Numbered from the stretch's first letter, positions 1 to 9,137 are shown. The stretch: 64,000 bases of DNA from Arthrobacter_B sp038069765 (GCF_038069765.1 NZ_JBBPFS010000002.1:496001-560000), one strand, 5' to 3'. Numbers and translations are program-made. Notes: generated by a model not told the origin, from the sequence alone.

Positions 1-45
1 GTGTCCGCCGCGTAGCGGACCGGCTCCGGCGGGGCCGCCCTGGAA

Positions 46-471
46 TCAGGAGCGGCTGCACTCCGGACACAGCCCGAAGATCTCCACGGTGTGGGCCACC
101 TCGGTAAAGCCGTACTGCGATCCCAGTCCGGCCGCCCACGCCTCGACGGCGGGAGCCTCCACTTCCACCGCCTTGCCGCAGTTGCGGCACACCAGGTGGT
201 GGTGGTGGTGCTCGACGGCGCAGCGGCGGTACAGGGCTTCGCCCTCGCCGTTGCGCAGCACGTCCACCTGGTTTTCCTCCGCCATGGACTGCAGGATGCG
301 GTAGGTGGTGGCCAGGGAGACGCTGTCGCCGCGTTCATGCAGCAGGCGGTAGAGCTCCTGCGTGCTGATGAAGTCATCGAGTTCATCCAAGGTCCGGCCA
401 ACGGCCAGGCGCTGGCGCGTGACCCGCTGCTCCGGACCCCGCTTGGCGGGCTGGGACGTCTGCGCTGACAT
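46..471 (-). CDS. zur: Zinc uptake regulator Zur (Fur family)
   Basis: 141-aa Fur-family metalloregulator, expected to repress zinc-uptake genes when zinc is bound. An N-terminal winged helix (about residues 10-80, with SLATTYRILQSMAE as the recognition region) is followed by the dimerisation domain. Metal ligands are visible in the His run VEHHHHHLVCRNCGK, the CxxC in it, and a second CxxC in GLCPECSRS at the C-terminus. The residues HTVEIFGLC and the VEAWAAGL stretch resemble mycobacterial Zur (FurB) more than FurA or PerR. The ATG at 471 is chosen because AAGGAG lies 5-6 nt upstream; a GTG two codons earlier would be too close to that site. It is transcribed divergently from the hydrolase at 659. 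The first 45 bases of the window are downstream of it and hold no recognisable gene. Confidence 0.9.
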   Translation of the reverse strand: MSAQTSQPAKRGPEQRVTRQRLAVGRTLDELDDFISTQELYRLLHERGDSVSLATTYRILQSMAEENQVDVLRNGEGEALYRRCAVEHHHHHLVCRNCGKAVEVEAPAVEAWAAGLGSQYGFTEVAHTVEIFGLCPECSRS

Positions 472-646
472 GCTCACTCCTTGGAACGGTGATGCCTGGC
501 CCGGCCGGCCCCGGAAGGGGCGGTGCCTGGGCTGAACGGCCGGCCGGTACCGGCGCAGCTTCCAGATTATCGCACCCGACAGAAAACGGCTCCGAACCGC
601 CCGTGCGCCGGGCGCCGGTAAGCGCCCGTACGGCGGAACCGCGGGG

Positions 647-652
647 TACTGT
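647..652 (+). promoter_or_regulatory. -10 element of a probable leaderless promoter
   Basis: TACTGT followed by 6 nt and then the ATG at 659. There is no Shine-Dalgarno sequence before that ATG. This geometry would put the transcription start on the start codon. The -35 region is not convincing. Confidence 0.45.
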
Positions 653-658
653 GACCGT

Positions 659-1342
659 ATGAAACTGACCAAGTACACCCATTCCTGCGTGCGCCTGGAG
701 CGCGACGGCAACGTCCTGGTACTGGACCCCGGTTCGTTTTCCGAAGTCGAAGAAGCGCTGGACGGAGCCCAGGCCGTCCTGATCACCCATGAGCACCCCG
801 ACCATCTGGACCGGGACCGGGTCCTGGCCCAGCTCAGGGCCAACACGTCCCTGGTGCTGCATGCACCGGAGCGGCTGGCCGCTGACCTGCGCGCTGCCGC
901 GGCTGCTGACGGCAGCGGTGCGGAGGGGGAGGACGCCGCCGGACGGATCCTGTCGGTGGAACCGGACAGCACCTTTACCGCTGCCGGCTTTACAGTCCGG
1001 TCCTTTGGCGGGCAGCACGCCCTGATCCACCCGCTGGTGCCGCTGGTGGCCAACATCGGCTACCTGATCGACGGGACGCTGTACCATCCCGGAGACTCGT
1101 TCGTGGTGCCGAACGGGCTCACCGTAAAAACCCTGCTGGTGCCGATCCACGCACCGTGGTCCAAAGTGGGGGAGGTTATCGACTTTGTTATCGCCTGCGG
1201 TGCCGAACGTGCCTACCCGATCCATGACGCCCTGCTGAACGAGCGCGGCCTGAACATCTCCGAAGGTCATGTCACCCGGTTCGGGGAACTGTACGGCACG
1301 GTGTACCAGCACCTGTCCGCCGGCGATACGGTCCAGGTGTGA
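659..1342 (+). CDS. Metallo-beta-lactamase-fold hydrolase (UlaG-like)
   Basis: 227-aa protein of the compact MBL-fold branch that includes the UlaG/lactonase-like hydrolases. The metal motif HxHxDH reads HEHPDHLD at about residues 42-49; further likely ligands are in LYHPGDSF (about 140-147) and YPIHDALLN (about 188-196). The length fits the family (about 210-240 aa). There is no signal peptide, so it is probably cytoplasmic. The substrate cannot be read from the sequence. Its stop overlaps the GTG of the sulfurtransferase by 4 bp (GTGA), so the two are probably translationally coupled. Confidence 0.75.
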   Translation: MKLTKYTHSCVRLERDGNVLVLDPGSFSEVEEALDGAQAVLITHEHPDHLDRDRVLAQLRANTSLVLHAPERLAADLRAAAAADGSGAEGEDAAGRILSVEPDSTFTAAGFTVRSFGGQHALIHPLVPLVANIGYLIDGTLYHPGDSFVVPNGLTVKTLLVPIHAPWSKVGEVIDFVIACGAERAYPIHDALLNERGLNISEGHVTRFGELYGTVYQHLSAGDTVQV

Positions 1343-2211
1343 GCGGGCCCCTTATCGATGTTGCCGGGCTGCAGGAGCTGCTGGCCTCGGGGACATCCGT
1401 GGTCCTGCTTGATGTCCGGTGGGAGCTGGGCAGCACCGACGGGAACCGGCAGTACCAGCGCGGACACATACCCGGCGCCGTGTATGTGGACCTGGAAACC
1501 GAGCTGGCGGCTCCCGCAGGCAAGGGAAGCGAAGGGCGCCATCCCCTGCCGGACCCGCAGGAATTTGCGCGCACGGCCAGAGGCTGGGGGATCTCCCGCG
1601 GTGACACGGTGGTGGCCTATGACGCAGTCGGCGGCACCTCGGCTGCCCGGGCCTGGTGGCTGCTGCGGCATGCGGGACTGGATTCCGTGTACCTGCTCGA
1701 CGGCGGCGTCGTCGCCTGGCACCGGGCCGGACTGGCGCTGGAAGGCGGAACCGCGGTGCCCCGGCCCGGTGATGCGGAGTTCTCCTGGGGAAAAATGCCG
1801 GTGCTCCAGATGTGGGATGTTCCCGCCGTCGTGGCCGACGGGACACTGCTCGACGCCCGGGCCAAGGAACGGTACCGCGGTGACCGCGAGCCCGTCGACC
1901 CGCTGGCCGGGCACATCCCCGGGGCGGTCAACGCGCCCGCGGCCGGAAACCTGACCGACGAGGGAACGTTCCGCACTCCGGAAGAACTTCGCGCATCCTT
2001 CGAAGCCCTCGGGGTGCGCCCGGACGCGCCGGTGGCGGTCTACTGCGGCTCCGGAGTGACCGCAGCCCACGACGTGGCGGCACTGGAAAGCGCCGGGTAC
2101 CGGGCGGCCCTCTACCCGGGATCCTGGTCGCAGTGGTCAGCCACGAAGGGGTCCCCGGTCGCGGTGGGGCAGAAGCCGGGCGAATGGCCCGGGACCGCCC
2201 AAAGACGATAG
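1339..2211 (+). CDS. sseA: Thiosulfate/3-mercaptopyruvate sulfurtransferase (two rhodanese domains)
   Basis: 290-aa tandem-rhodanese sulfurtransferase that moves sulfur from thiosulfate or 3-mercaptopyruvate to a thiophilic acceptor. The N-terminal inactive rhodanese domain (about 1-140) has the usual LLDVRWELG and GHIPGAVYVDLE landmarks. The C-terminal catalytic domain (about 160-285) carries LLDARAKERYRGD, GHIPGAVNAP and the active-site loop YCGSGVTA, whose Cys forms the persulfide. CGSGVTA is usual for thiosulfate-type and actinobacterial SseA proteins. The start is GTG, overlapping the upstream hydrolase stop. Substrate preference is not resolved. Confidence 0.88.
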   Translation: MSGPLIDVAGLQELLASGTSVVLLDVRWELGSTDGNRQYQRGHIPGAVYVDLETELAAPAGKGSEGRHPLPDPQEFARTARGWGISRGDTVVAYDAVGGTSAARAWWLLRHAGLDSVYLLDGGVVAWHRAGLALEGGTAVPRPGDAEFSWGKMPVLQMWDVPAVVADGTLLDARAKERYRGDREPVDPLAGHIPGAVNAPAAGNLTDEGTFRTPEELRASFEALGVRPDAPVAVYCGSGVTAAHDVAALESAGYRAALYPGSWSQWSATKGSPVAVGQKPGEWPGTAQRR

Positions 2212-2331
2212 CGTCGTCTCATGATAAGAGGCCGCCCCGTACCCCCGCCGCTGCACCTGGTGGTGCCCCGTGACGATGCGAAGGCATCCGTCAGTGCTGC
2301 AGTTTCCGCCCGTTCTTCCGAAGGAGCCACC

Positions 2332-2760
2332 ATGCCCACCCTCTTCACCAAGATCATCAACGGCGAGATTCCGGGCCGTTTTGTGTGGATGGACGACGAC
2401 GTCGCGGCCTTCCTGAGCATCGGTCCGCTCAGCGACGGCCACACCCTGGTGGTGCCGCGGCAGGAGGTCGACAAATGGACCGACGCTCCGCCGGAACTGC
2501 TGCAGAAGCTGACGTCCGTGGCGCAGGCCATCGGCCGGGCGCAGGTGGAAGCCTTCGGTTCCGAACGCGCCGGGCTGAGCATTGCCGGGTTCGAGGTTGA
2601 CCACCTTCACCTGCACGTCTGGCCGGTGAATTCCCTGGAAGATTTCGACTTCAGCCGCGCGGAGTCCAACCCGGATCCCGAACGCATGGAGGCCAACGCT
2701 GAAAAGCTCCGGGAGGCGCTGCGGGCCGCCGGACACGGCGCCGCCGTTCCCGAGCAGTAG
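2332..2760 (+). CDS. HIT-family hydrolase
   Basis: 142-aa histidine-triad protein, a nucleotide-phosphate hydrolase or transferase acting on dinucleoside polyphosphates or AMP conjugates. The diagnostic HxHxHxx motif reads HLHLHVWPV near residue 96, and the N-terminal FTKIINGEIPGRFVW block is typical of the Hint branch. The ATG at 2332 is preferred over an in-frame ATG at 2221 because AAGGAG lies just upstream at 2321-2326 and the additional 37 residues do not resemble the family. It stands 120 bp after the sulfurtransferase and may have its own promoter. Confidence 0.85.
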   Translation: MPTLFTKIINGEIPGRFVWMDDDVAAFLSIGPLSDGHTLVVPRQEVDKWTDAPPELLQKLTSVAQAIGRAQVEAFGSERAGLSIAGFEVDHLHLHVWPVNSLEDFDFSRAESNPDPERMEANAEKLREALRAAGHGAAVPEQ

Positions 2761-2795
2761 CCGCAGGGCCGCCGAAGCAACCGCCGTTCCCGCCC

Positions 2796-2818
2796 CGCCC
2801 CGGCCTCAGGCCGGGGCG
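2796..2818. terminator. Bidirectional hairpin between HIT gene and hrpA
   Basis: A perfect 10-bp stem, CGCCCCGGCC / GGCCGGGGCG, with the loop TCA. The loop is the reverse complement of the TGA stop of hrpA, so the right arm encodes the last residues of that protein. There is no T-tract. It lies between convergent genes. Confidence 0.55.
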
Positions 2819-5800
2819 AGTGCGGCGTTCAGTGCCGTACGGATGCGCTTCTCCGACACCGAGCGCACCGTGCCGAGCTCCTGCGCGAAGAAACTGATCC
2901 GCAGTTCCTCGATCATCCAGCGGACCTCGGTCAGCGCCGGCGGTGTTCCGGCACCGGGCAGCAGCGCCGCAACGGCGTCGTCGTAGTCGTCCTCCAGGGC
3001 CTGGACCACCGCCATCTGCTGCGCGTCGCGCTGGACGTTCGTCGGCAGTTTCTCCAGCCGCCGCTCAATGCCGGCCAGGTACCGGGGCAGATGCGTCAGC
3101 TGGGCGTAGCCGGTGCGGGCGACGAACCCGGGGTAAACCAGCGAATCCAACTGCGCGCGGATGTCGTTCAGGGCGCTGATCAGGGCCAATGACTGGGTGC
3201 CCTTCAGTGCCTTGGTAATGCGGCGGGTGCTGGAGAGGATTTTCTCCACCGTTGCGGTCACGGTGAAGACGGTGTCAATAAGTTCGGCCCGCACCTTCTC
3301 GTACAATTCGTCGAATTCGGCACGGTTCCAGGGCAGCCGCTCCGGTGTCAGCTTGTCCACGGCCGCCAGGGTGCAGTCCTCGATCAGGGCAGCCACCGAA
3401 CCGTGCGGATTCTGGCTGAAGGTGAGCTTCTCGGCATTGCTGAGATGCTCCAGCACGTACTTGGCAGGGCTGGGAACGCGGAGCACCAGCAGCCGGATCA
3501 CGCCGCCGCGCATGGCGACGGCCTGTTCGCCGGCGTTCTGGAACATCCGCAGCCCTGCGGTTTTGCCTTCGTCCACGAGAGCGGGATAGCCGGTGACCAT
3601 ATGCCCGGCGACGAGCCGCTGCACCTGCTTCTCAACGGTGCCGACACTCCACTCCGTCAGCCCGGTCTGTTCCGCCAGCGACGGCCCCGCCCCCGGCTGT
3701 GGGCCCGAACCCGCGGGTGCGGCTGCCGGCTGGGCGCCCCCGGGGGAGCCCTTGCCCTTCCGCCCGGACTTGGGAGTCACGGTTTTCGGCGTGGCACCGA
3801 GCGACTCGGCAATGGCGCGGCGGGTGGCCGGTGCCAGGGATTCCTGCAGCGCCGCCAGGTCCTTTCCCTCGTCCAGGACCTTTCCGGAGCCGTCCACCAC
3901 GCAGAAACTCATCCGCAGGTGTTCGGGCACAGACTCCCAGTTCCAGGAACCGGGCGGAATGATGTGACCCTTGAGCCGCCGCAGGGCCAGCTCCAGCGAG
4001 GGTTCCAGGGCATCCTGCGCGGGGTCGAAGTCGGCTGCCAGGGCAGCCGCGGCGGCCCGGGCCACATCCGGAGCCGGAATGAAGTTCTTGCGGACTGCCT
4101 TGGGCAGCGACTTGATCAGCGCGGTGATCAGCTCTGCCCGCAGGCCCGGAATCTGCCACTTGAACGGTTCCGGATCCAGCTGGTTCAGGAACAGCACGGG
4201 CACCTCAACGCTCACGCCGTCGCCCGCTCCCGCCACTCCCGGGGAAAACTCGTAGGTCAGCGGCAGCTCAAAGTCGCCGTAGATGAACGCCTTGGGGAAG
4301 TCGTTCTCGTCAAGCCCGGCGGCGTCGTCGGTCCGCAGCGCGTCAGGGTCGAAGTCCAGCAGCGCCGGATTCTCGTGCCGGGCGCTCTTCCACCACTTGT
4401 CGAAGTGCCGTTCGGAAACGACCTCCCTGCCGACGCGCTCGTCATAGAACTCAAAGAGGGTTTCGTCGTCCACCCGCAGGCCGCGGCGGCGGACCCGGTT
4501 CTCCAGTTCCTCCACTTCGGCCAGCAGCGCCTGGTTGCGGTGGAAGAACTTGTGGTGGGTGCGCCAGTCGCCCTCCACCAGGGCATGGCGGATGAACATT
4601 TCCCGGGACAGCTCGGGATCGACCCGGCCGTAGTTGATGCTGCGCTGCGGGATGACCGGCACCCCGTAGAGCGTGACCTTTTCATAGGCCATCACCGACC
4701 CGCGGCTCTTGGACCAGTGCGGTTCGCTGTAGCTGCGCTTGATCAGGTGCGGAGCCACGTCCTCGACCCAGAGCGGATCGAACTTCGCGGCAACCCGGGC
4801 CCACAGCCGGGAGGTTTCCACCAGTTCTGCGGCCATTACCCAGTCAGGGGTTTTCTTGAACAGTGCGGAACCGGGGAAGACGGCAAACCGGGTGCCGCGG
4901 GCTCCGGCGTACTCCCGCTTGCGCTGGTCGTACAGCCCGATGTGGCTGAGCAGGCCGGAGAGCAGGCTCATGTGGATTTCTTTGTCGTGCGCCACCGGAT
5001 CCACCGGGCCCGGGCTGAGCGTGATGCCCAGCGGCTTGGCGATCTGGCGCAGCTGGGCAAAGAGATCCTGCCACTCCCGGATCCGGACATAGTTCAGGAA
5101 CTCGTTTTTGCACAGCCGGCGGAACGCGGAGGAGGAGAGCTCCTTCTGCTTGTCCTGCAGGTAGCGCCACAGGTTCAGGTAGCCGGTGAAGTCGGAGTTC
5201 TCGTCCACGAACCGCTTGTGCATCTCGGCGGCCTTCTGGGCCCGCGCGGCGTCGTCCTTGGACGGCCGTTCCCTCGGGTCCTGGATGGTCAGGGCCGCAG
5301 TGAGCACCATGACTTCCTTGGCGCAGCCGCGGGCTCCGGCCTCCACGATCATCCGGCCCATCCGGGGATCCACGGGCAGCTGCGAGAGCTTGCGGCCCAC
5401 CGGGGTGATTCCGCCGGAGGCTTCCAGTGCGCCGAGCTCCTTGAGCAGGGTGGCGCCGTCATTGATCGCCTTGGAATCCGGCGGCTGGACGAACGGGAAG
5501 TCCGCAACGTCCTTGGGTCCCTTGGCCACGCCCATGGCGGCCATCTGCAGGATGACGGCGGCAAGGTTGGTGCGCAGGATTTCCGGATCCGTGAATTCGG
5601 GCCGCGCCTGCAAGTCCTCTTCGGAGTACAGCCGGATGGCGATGCCGTCGGACACGCGGCCGCAGCGGCCCGAGCGCTGGTTGGCGGAAGCCTGGGAAAT
5701 GCGTTCAATGGGCAGCCGCTGGACCTTGGTGCGGTGCGAGTAGCGGGAGATGCGCGCTGTTCCGGTGTCGATGACGTACTTGATGCCGGGAACGGTCAGC

Positions 5801-6726
5801 GAGGTCTCGGCAACGTTGGTGGCCAGGATGATGCGGCGGTGCTTGCCGGGGTTGAAGACCTTGTGCTGGTCTGCCAGGGACAGCCGGGCGAACAGGGGCA
5901 GGACTTCGGTGCCCTGCAGCCGGGGGACCCGCTGCACGGAGGAGCGCAGTGCATCTGCGGCGTCACGGATTTCCCGTTCCCCGGAGAAGAAGATGAGGAT
6001 ATCGCCGGGGGCTTCGCGGGAGAGCTCCTCGACGGCGTCGCACACCGCGTCCACCGGGTCGCGGTCCTCTTCCAACTCGTCGTCGGAGTCCTCCTCGCCG
6101 GAACCGCCGCCGGCCGGCTGGTTCAGCGGACGGTAACGGATCTCCACGGGGAAGGTCCGCCCTGACACCTCGATGACCGGCGCGGGTTTGCCGTTCGTCG
6201 CGAAGTGCTCGGCAAAGCGTCCCGGATCGATGGTGGCGGAGGTGATGATGACCTTCAGGTCCGGACGTTCCGGCAGGAGCCTGCGCAGGTAGCCCAGGAT
6301 GAAGTCGATGTTCAGGCTGCGCTCGTGGGCCTCATCAATGATGATGGTGCTGTATTTTTTCAGCTTGCGGTCATGCTGGATCTCGGCCAGCAGGATGCCG
6401 TCGGTCATCAGCTTGACCTTGGTCGAGCGGCTGGTTTCGCCGGTAAAGCGCACCTGGTAGCCCACCTCGGCGCCGAGTTCGACGTCGAGCTCCTCCGCGA
6501 TGCGTTCGGCCACCGTCCGGGCGGCAAGCCGGCGCGGCTGGGTGTGGCCGATCAGCCCCTTCTCGGCGAGCCCGAGCTCCAGGCACATTTTGGGGATCTG
6601 CGTGGTCTTGCCCGAGCCGGTTTCGCCCGCGATGATCGTCACCTGGTTGGCCGCGATGGCAGCCATGATGTCTTCGCGGCGCTCGGAAACGGGTAGAAGC
6701 GCGGGGTAGGAAATAGTCAGTGCCAT
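2806..6726 (-). CDS. hrpA: HrpA-type ATP-dependent RNA helicase (DEAH)
   Basis: 1306-aa superfamily-2 DEAH-box helicase of the HrpA type (about 1300 aa in E. coli). Motif I is GETGSGKTT (about residue 33), motif II DEAH in IIDEAHERSLN, motif III SAT in IITSATIDP, and motif VI QRSGRCGRV. The helicase core is followed by an HA2/OB region and a long C-terminal DUF3418 part ending in the conserved EELRISFFAQELGT region. An acidic insert (EEDSDDELEEDRD) lies after the first RecA domain. The ATG at 6726 has GGGAG 5 nt upstream and begins 13 bp after the WYL regulator stop, so the two probably form one transcript. Expected role: RNA remodelling or rescue of stalled or collided ribosomes. Confidence 0.92.
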   Translation of the reverse strand: MALTISYPALLPVSERREDIMAAIAANQVTIIAGETGSGKTTQIPKMCLELGLAEKGLIGHTQPRRLAARTVAERIAEELDVELGAEVGYQVRFTGETSRSTKVKLMTDGILLAEIQHDRKLKKYSTIIIDEAHERSLNIDFILGYLRRLLPERPDLKVIITSATIDPGRFAEHFATNGKPAPVIEVSGRTFPVEIRYRPLNQPAGGGSGEEDSDDELEEDRDPVDAVCDAVEELSREAPGDILIFFSGEREIRDAADALRSSVQRVPRLQGTEVLPLFARLSLADQHKVFNPGKHRRIILATNVAETSLTVPGIKYVIDTGTARISRYSHRTKVQRLPIERISQASANQRSGRCGRVSDGIAIRLYSEEDLQARPEFTDPEILRTNLAAVILQMAAMGVAKGPKDVADFPFVQPPDSKAINDGATLLKELGALEASGGITPVGRKLSQLPVDPRMGRMIVEAGARGCAKEVMVLTAALTIQDPRERPSKDDAARAQKAAEMHKRFVDENSDFTGYLNLWRYLQDKQKELSSSAFRRLCKNEFLNYVRIREWQDLFAQLRQIAKPLGITLSPGPVDPVAHDKEIHMSLLSGLLSHIGLYDQRKREYAGARGTRFAVFPGSALFKKTPDWVMAAELVETSRLWARVAAKFDPLWVEDVAPHLIKRSYSEPHWSKSRGSVMAYEKVTLYGVPVIPQRSINYGRVDPELSREMFIRHALVEGDWRTHHKFFHRNQALLAEVEELENRVRRRGLRVDDETLFEFYDERVGREVVSERHFDKWWKSARHENPALLDFDPDALRTDDAAGLDENDFPKAFIYGDFELPLTYEFSPGVAGAGDGVSVEVPVLFLNQLDPEPFKWQIPGLRAELITALIKSLPKAVRKNFIPAPDVARAAAAALAADFDPAQDALEPSLELALRRLKGHIIPPGSWNWESVPEHLRMSFCVVDGSGKVLDEGKDLAALQESLAPATRRAIAESLGATPKTVTPKSGRKGKGSPGGAQPAAAPAGSGPQPGAGPSLAEQTGLTEWSVGTVEKQVQRLVAGHMVTGYPALVDEGKTAGLRMFQNAGEQAVAMRGGVIRLLVLRVPSPAKYVLEHLSNAEKLTFSQNPHGSVAALIEDCTLAAVDKLTPERLPWNRAEFDELYEKVRAELIDTVFTVTATVEKILSSTRRITKALKGTQSLALISALNDIRAQLDSLVYPGFVARTGYAQLTHLPRYLAGIERRLEKLPTNVQRDAQQMAVVQALEDDYDDAVAALLPGAGTPPALTEVRWMIEELRISFFAQELGTVRSVSEKRIRTALNAALAPA

Positions 6727-6739
6727 GATTGCTCCCAGT

Positions 6740-7744
6740 CTAGTGGCTGGAACCGGGAGCGTTTCCTGATTTCGCCGAGGGCCGGGCATCTGCGGCCCGC
6801 TGGAGCAGGGCGGCCGCGGAGCGGGCCCGGTCCCGCATTTCCGCGGGGGCGAGGATCTCGAATTCCAGCCCCAGGCCCGCCAGGTGCATCAGCGGCAGGT
6901 CCAGGGAGTCCCAGCCGCCGCGCAGGATGGTGAATCCCGGCCCGTCGTCCTCGAGCGTGGCCGCTTCAGGCGGGATCCGGTCCGCCAGTTCGGCCAGCGG
7001 TGCCGCCAGCCGCAGCACGACGTCGTACCGGTACGGGAAGCGCGTGATGGAGTCCTGGACGTACGCCGCCATGTCCTTTGCCGGCAGGGGACGGGGGAAG
7101 TAGCGCTCGCGGATGGACGGGATGCTTTGGCAGCGGTCCATGCGGAAGGTGCGCCAGTCCCGGCGCTCCAGGTCCCAGGCCGCCAGGTACCAGCGGCGGC
7201 CGGTGCTGACGAGTTTGTACGGCTCCACGAGGCGCCGTCCGGGGGCGGCACCGGAGGGGGTGTACCGGAAGGCGACCACCCGCTGCTCGGCGATGGCCCC
7301 CGAAAGGGCGGTCAGGGTCTGCGGGTCCACGCTGGCGGCATTCCCGGCCAGGACGCTGACTGATTGGCGCAGGGCGGAGAACTTGGGCCGCAGCCGGCCG
7401 GGCAGAACCTGTTCAAGCTTGGCCAGGGCGCGCACGGATGCCTCCCCGATGCCGGCAACCGGTCCGGTGGCGACCGCGGCCAGCCCGAGGGCGACGGCGA
7501 GCGCTTCGTCGTCGTCCAGCAGCAGCGGCGGAAGCTGTGCGCCGGATCCGAGCTGGTAACCGCCGGCGATGCCCGGTGAGGCTGAGATCGGGTAGCCGAG
7601 GCTGCGCAGCTTGCTGATGTCGCGGCGCACCGTGCGTTCGGTGACGGTCATGCGGTCGGCCAGCGCCGCCCCGGTCCATTCACGCCGCATCTGCAGCAGT
7701 GACAGCAGATGGAGCAGGCGTGCTGAGGTTTCCAACATGGACAC
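6740..7744 (-). CDS. WYL-domain transcriptional regulator (YafY/DeoR-like HTH)
   Basis: 334-aa regulator with an N-terminal winged HTH (WTGAALADRMTVTERTVRRD, about residues 22-41), then a WYL ligand-binding domain around residues 140-220 (VVAFRYTPS, VEPYKLVSTGRRWYLAAWD) and a C-terminal WCX-like region. WYL regulators respond to nucleic-acid-related or small-molecule ligands. AGGAG at 7752-7756 is 7 nt before a GTG at 7744, 4 nt before a TTG at 7747 and 13 nt before the ATG at 7738, so GTG is chosen, with uncertainty. It is divergent from the SDR-MaoC operon and upstream of hrpA; its target is unknown. Confidence 0.78.
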   Translation of the reverse strand: MSMLETSARLLHLLSLLQMRREWTGAALADRMTVTERTVRRDISKLRSLGYPISASPGIAGGYQLGSGAQLPPLLLDDDEALAVALGLAAVATGPVAGIGEASVRALAKLEQVLPGRLRPKFSALRQSVSVLAGNAASVDPQTLTALSGAIAEQRVVAFRYTPSGAAPGRRLVEPYKLVSTGRRWYLAAWDLERRDWRTFRMDRCQSIPSIRERYFPRPLPAKDMAAYVQDSITRFPYRYDVVLRLAAPLAELADRIPPEAATLEDDGPGFTILRGGWDSLDLPLMHLAGLGLEFEILAPAEMRDRARSAAALLQRAADARPSAKSGNAPGSSH

Positions 7745-7818
7745 CAAGGTACTCCTGCCTGAGGACAGAAGCTGTCCTTATTCCCTTTTTGGTTGGAGCG
7801 GGGAGAACCCGGACACCG

Positions 7819-7847
7819 TTGCGTCCGTACCGTCCGGTCGGTACGCT
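7819..7847 (+). promoter_or_regulatory. Promoter of the SDR-MaoC operon with embedded palindromic operator
   Basis: TTGCGT (7819-7824) and TACGCT (7842-7847) are separated by 17 bp. Most of the spacer is the 18-bp palindrome GTACCGTCCGGTCGGTAC (7827-7844), symmetric at 16 of 18 positions. A bound repressor would block polymerase. The same core, 12 of 14 identical, occurs in front of the tetR gene at 15739-15752, so the TetR protein of that operon is the likely binder. Confidence 0.6.
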
Positions 7848-7899
7848 CTGCGGACAGCATGATTCAGCTCACCTTCAAGCTGACGTCCAAAGGAGAGAC

Positions 7900-8673
7900 A
7901 TGACCGAGGTTCCGGCACCATTTGTACAGCGCACCGCCGTCGTCACCGGGGCAGGGCGCGGCATCGGCGCCGCCGTTGCTTCCCGGCTCGCGGCAGACGG
8001 CCACCGGGTGGCCGTCCTTGACCTCCGCGAGGAAGACACCGCGGCCACGGTTGAGGCCATCAACAACTCGGGCGGCAAAGCGGTGGGGGTGGGTGCCGAC
8101 GTGTCCGATGCCGGAGCCGTCGATGCCGCAGTGGCGCGCATAACCGAGGAGCTCGGCGCCCCCGCCATCCTCGTTAACAATGCGGGCATCCTGCGCGACA
8201 ACCTGCTGTTCAAAATGACCGAGACGGACTGGGACGCTGTCATGGGCGTGCACCTGCGCGGGGCGTTCCTGATGAGCCGTGCGGTGCAGGCCCACCAGGT
8301 GCGGGAGAAGTGGGGGCGCATCGTCAACCTTTCCAGCACCTCGGCCCTGGGCAACCGGGGGCAGGCCAACTATGCCGCCGCCAAGGCGGGGCTGCAGGGT
8401 TTCACCAAGACCCTGGCCATCGAACTGGGACGGTACAACGTCACGGTCAACGCCATTGCGCCGGGCCTGATCGAAACCGATATGACCCGGGCGACGGCGG
8501 AGCGGATGGGCGTGGCCTACGAGGAGTTCATTTCGCACGCAGCCGCCGAGATTCCGGTGGGGCGGACGGGAAAGCCGGCCGACATTGCAGCGGCGGCATC
8601 ATTTTTCATCCGGGAGGAAGCATCTTTCATCTCCGGACAGGTGCTCTACGTTGCCGGCGGACCGAGGGGTTAG
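7900..8673 (+). CDS. SDR-family 3-oxoacyl reductase (FabG-like)
   Basis: 257-aa short-chain dehydrogenase/reductase, probably NAD(P)-dependent reduction or oxidation of a 3-oxoacyl/3-hydroxyacyl thioester. The cofactor motif TGAGRGIG is at residues 16-23, NNAG follows near residue 93, and the catalytic Ser-Tyr-Lys set lies in NLSSTSALGNRGQANYAAAK (about 140-163). The C-terminal NAIAPGLIETDMT and ISGQVLYVAGG blocks are FabG-like. The ATG at 7900 has AAAGGAG at 7889-7894. The MaoC gene starts 2 bp after its stop. With that hydratase, the pair resembles a two-step beta-oxidation or (R)-hydroxyacyl module rather than housekeeping fatty-acid synthesis. Confidence 0.82.
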   Translation: MTEVPAPFVQRTAVVTGAGRGIGAAVASRLAADGHRVAVLDLREEDTAATVEAINNSGGKAVGVGADVSDAGAVDAAVARITEELGAPAILVNNAGILRDNLLFKMTETDWDAVMGVHLRGAFLMSRAVQAHQVREKWGRIVNLSSTSALGNRGQANYAAAKAGLQGFTKTLAIELGRYNVTVNAIAPGLIETDMTRATAERMGVAYEEFISHAAAEIPVGRTGKPADIAAAASFFIREEASFISGQVLYVAGGPRG

Positions 8674-8675
8674 GA

Positions 8676-9137
8676 ATGGCACACTTCGCCTCAGTGGAAG
8701 AGCTGGAAGCCGCCGTCGGGCAGCGGGAAACCAGCGAATGGATCACCATCGACCAGGAACGCATCAACAGCTTCGCGGATGCCACAAACGACCATCAGTG
8801 GATCCACCTTGACCCGGAGCGGGCTGCCGCCGGTCCCTTCGGCAGCACCATCGCCCACGGCTTTCTCGTGCTGTCGCTGCTGCCGGCACTGACGTCCGGG
8901 CGGATGAGCGTGGACGGAACGGTGATGGGCATCAATTACGGGCTGGATCATGTGCGGTTTCCCCACCCGGTTCCGGTGAACAGCCGGGTGCGTGCGGTGT
9001 CCGAGCTGGCCAAGGTCGAAACCACGCGCCAGGGCATCAGGATTGTCACCGGCATCACGATTGAACTGGAAGGGGCGGACAAGCCGGCGGCGGTTGCGGA
9101 CTGGATCACCCTCTACGTGCTGGCCCCGGCTGCTTAG
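8676..9137 (+). CDS. MaoC-family (R)-specific enoyl-CoA hydratase
   Basis: 153-aa single hot-dog-fold protein of the MaoC dehydratase family, expected to hydrate 2-enoyl-CoA. The hydratase-2 signature is clear: SFADATNDHQWIHLDPERA with the catalytic Asp and His (about residues 31-50), followed by FGSTIAHGFLVLSLLP. Its length matches stand-alone (R)-hydratases. It starts 2 bp after the SDR stop, so the two genes are one operon and plausibly catalyse consecutive steps on the same acyl-CoA. Confidence 0.85.
   Translation: MAHFASVEELEAAVGQRETSEWITIDQERINSFADATNDHQWIHLDPERAAAGPFGSTIAHGFLVLSLLPALTSGRMSVDGTVMGINYGLDHVRFPHPVPVNSRVRAVSELAKVETTRQGIRIVTGITIELEGADKPAAVADWITLYVLAPAA

Noticed and set aside
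2137..2736. Minus-strand frame opposite the HIT gene
   Set aside because: Shadow frame; the HIT motif on the plus strand is decisive.
3403..6165. 920-codon open frame opposite hrpA
   Set aside because: It is antisense to a clearly conserved helicase, shows high-GC shadow composition (Gly/Arg/His-rich, no motifs) and has no ribosome-binding site.
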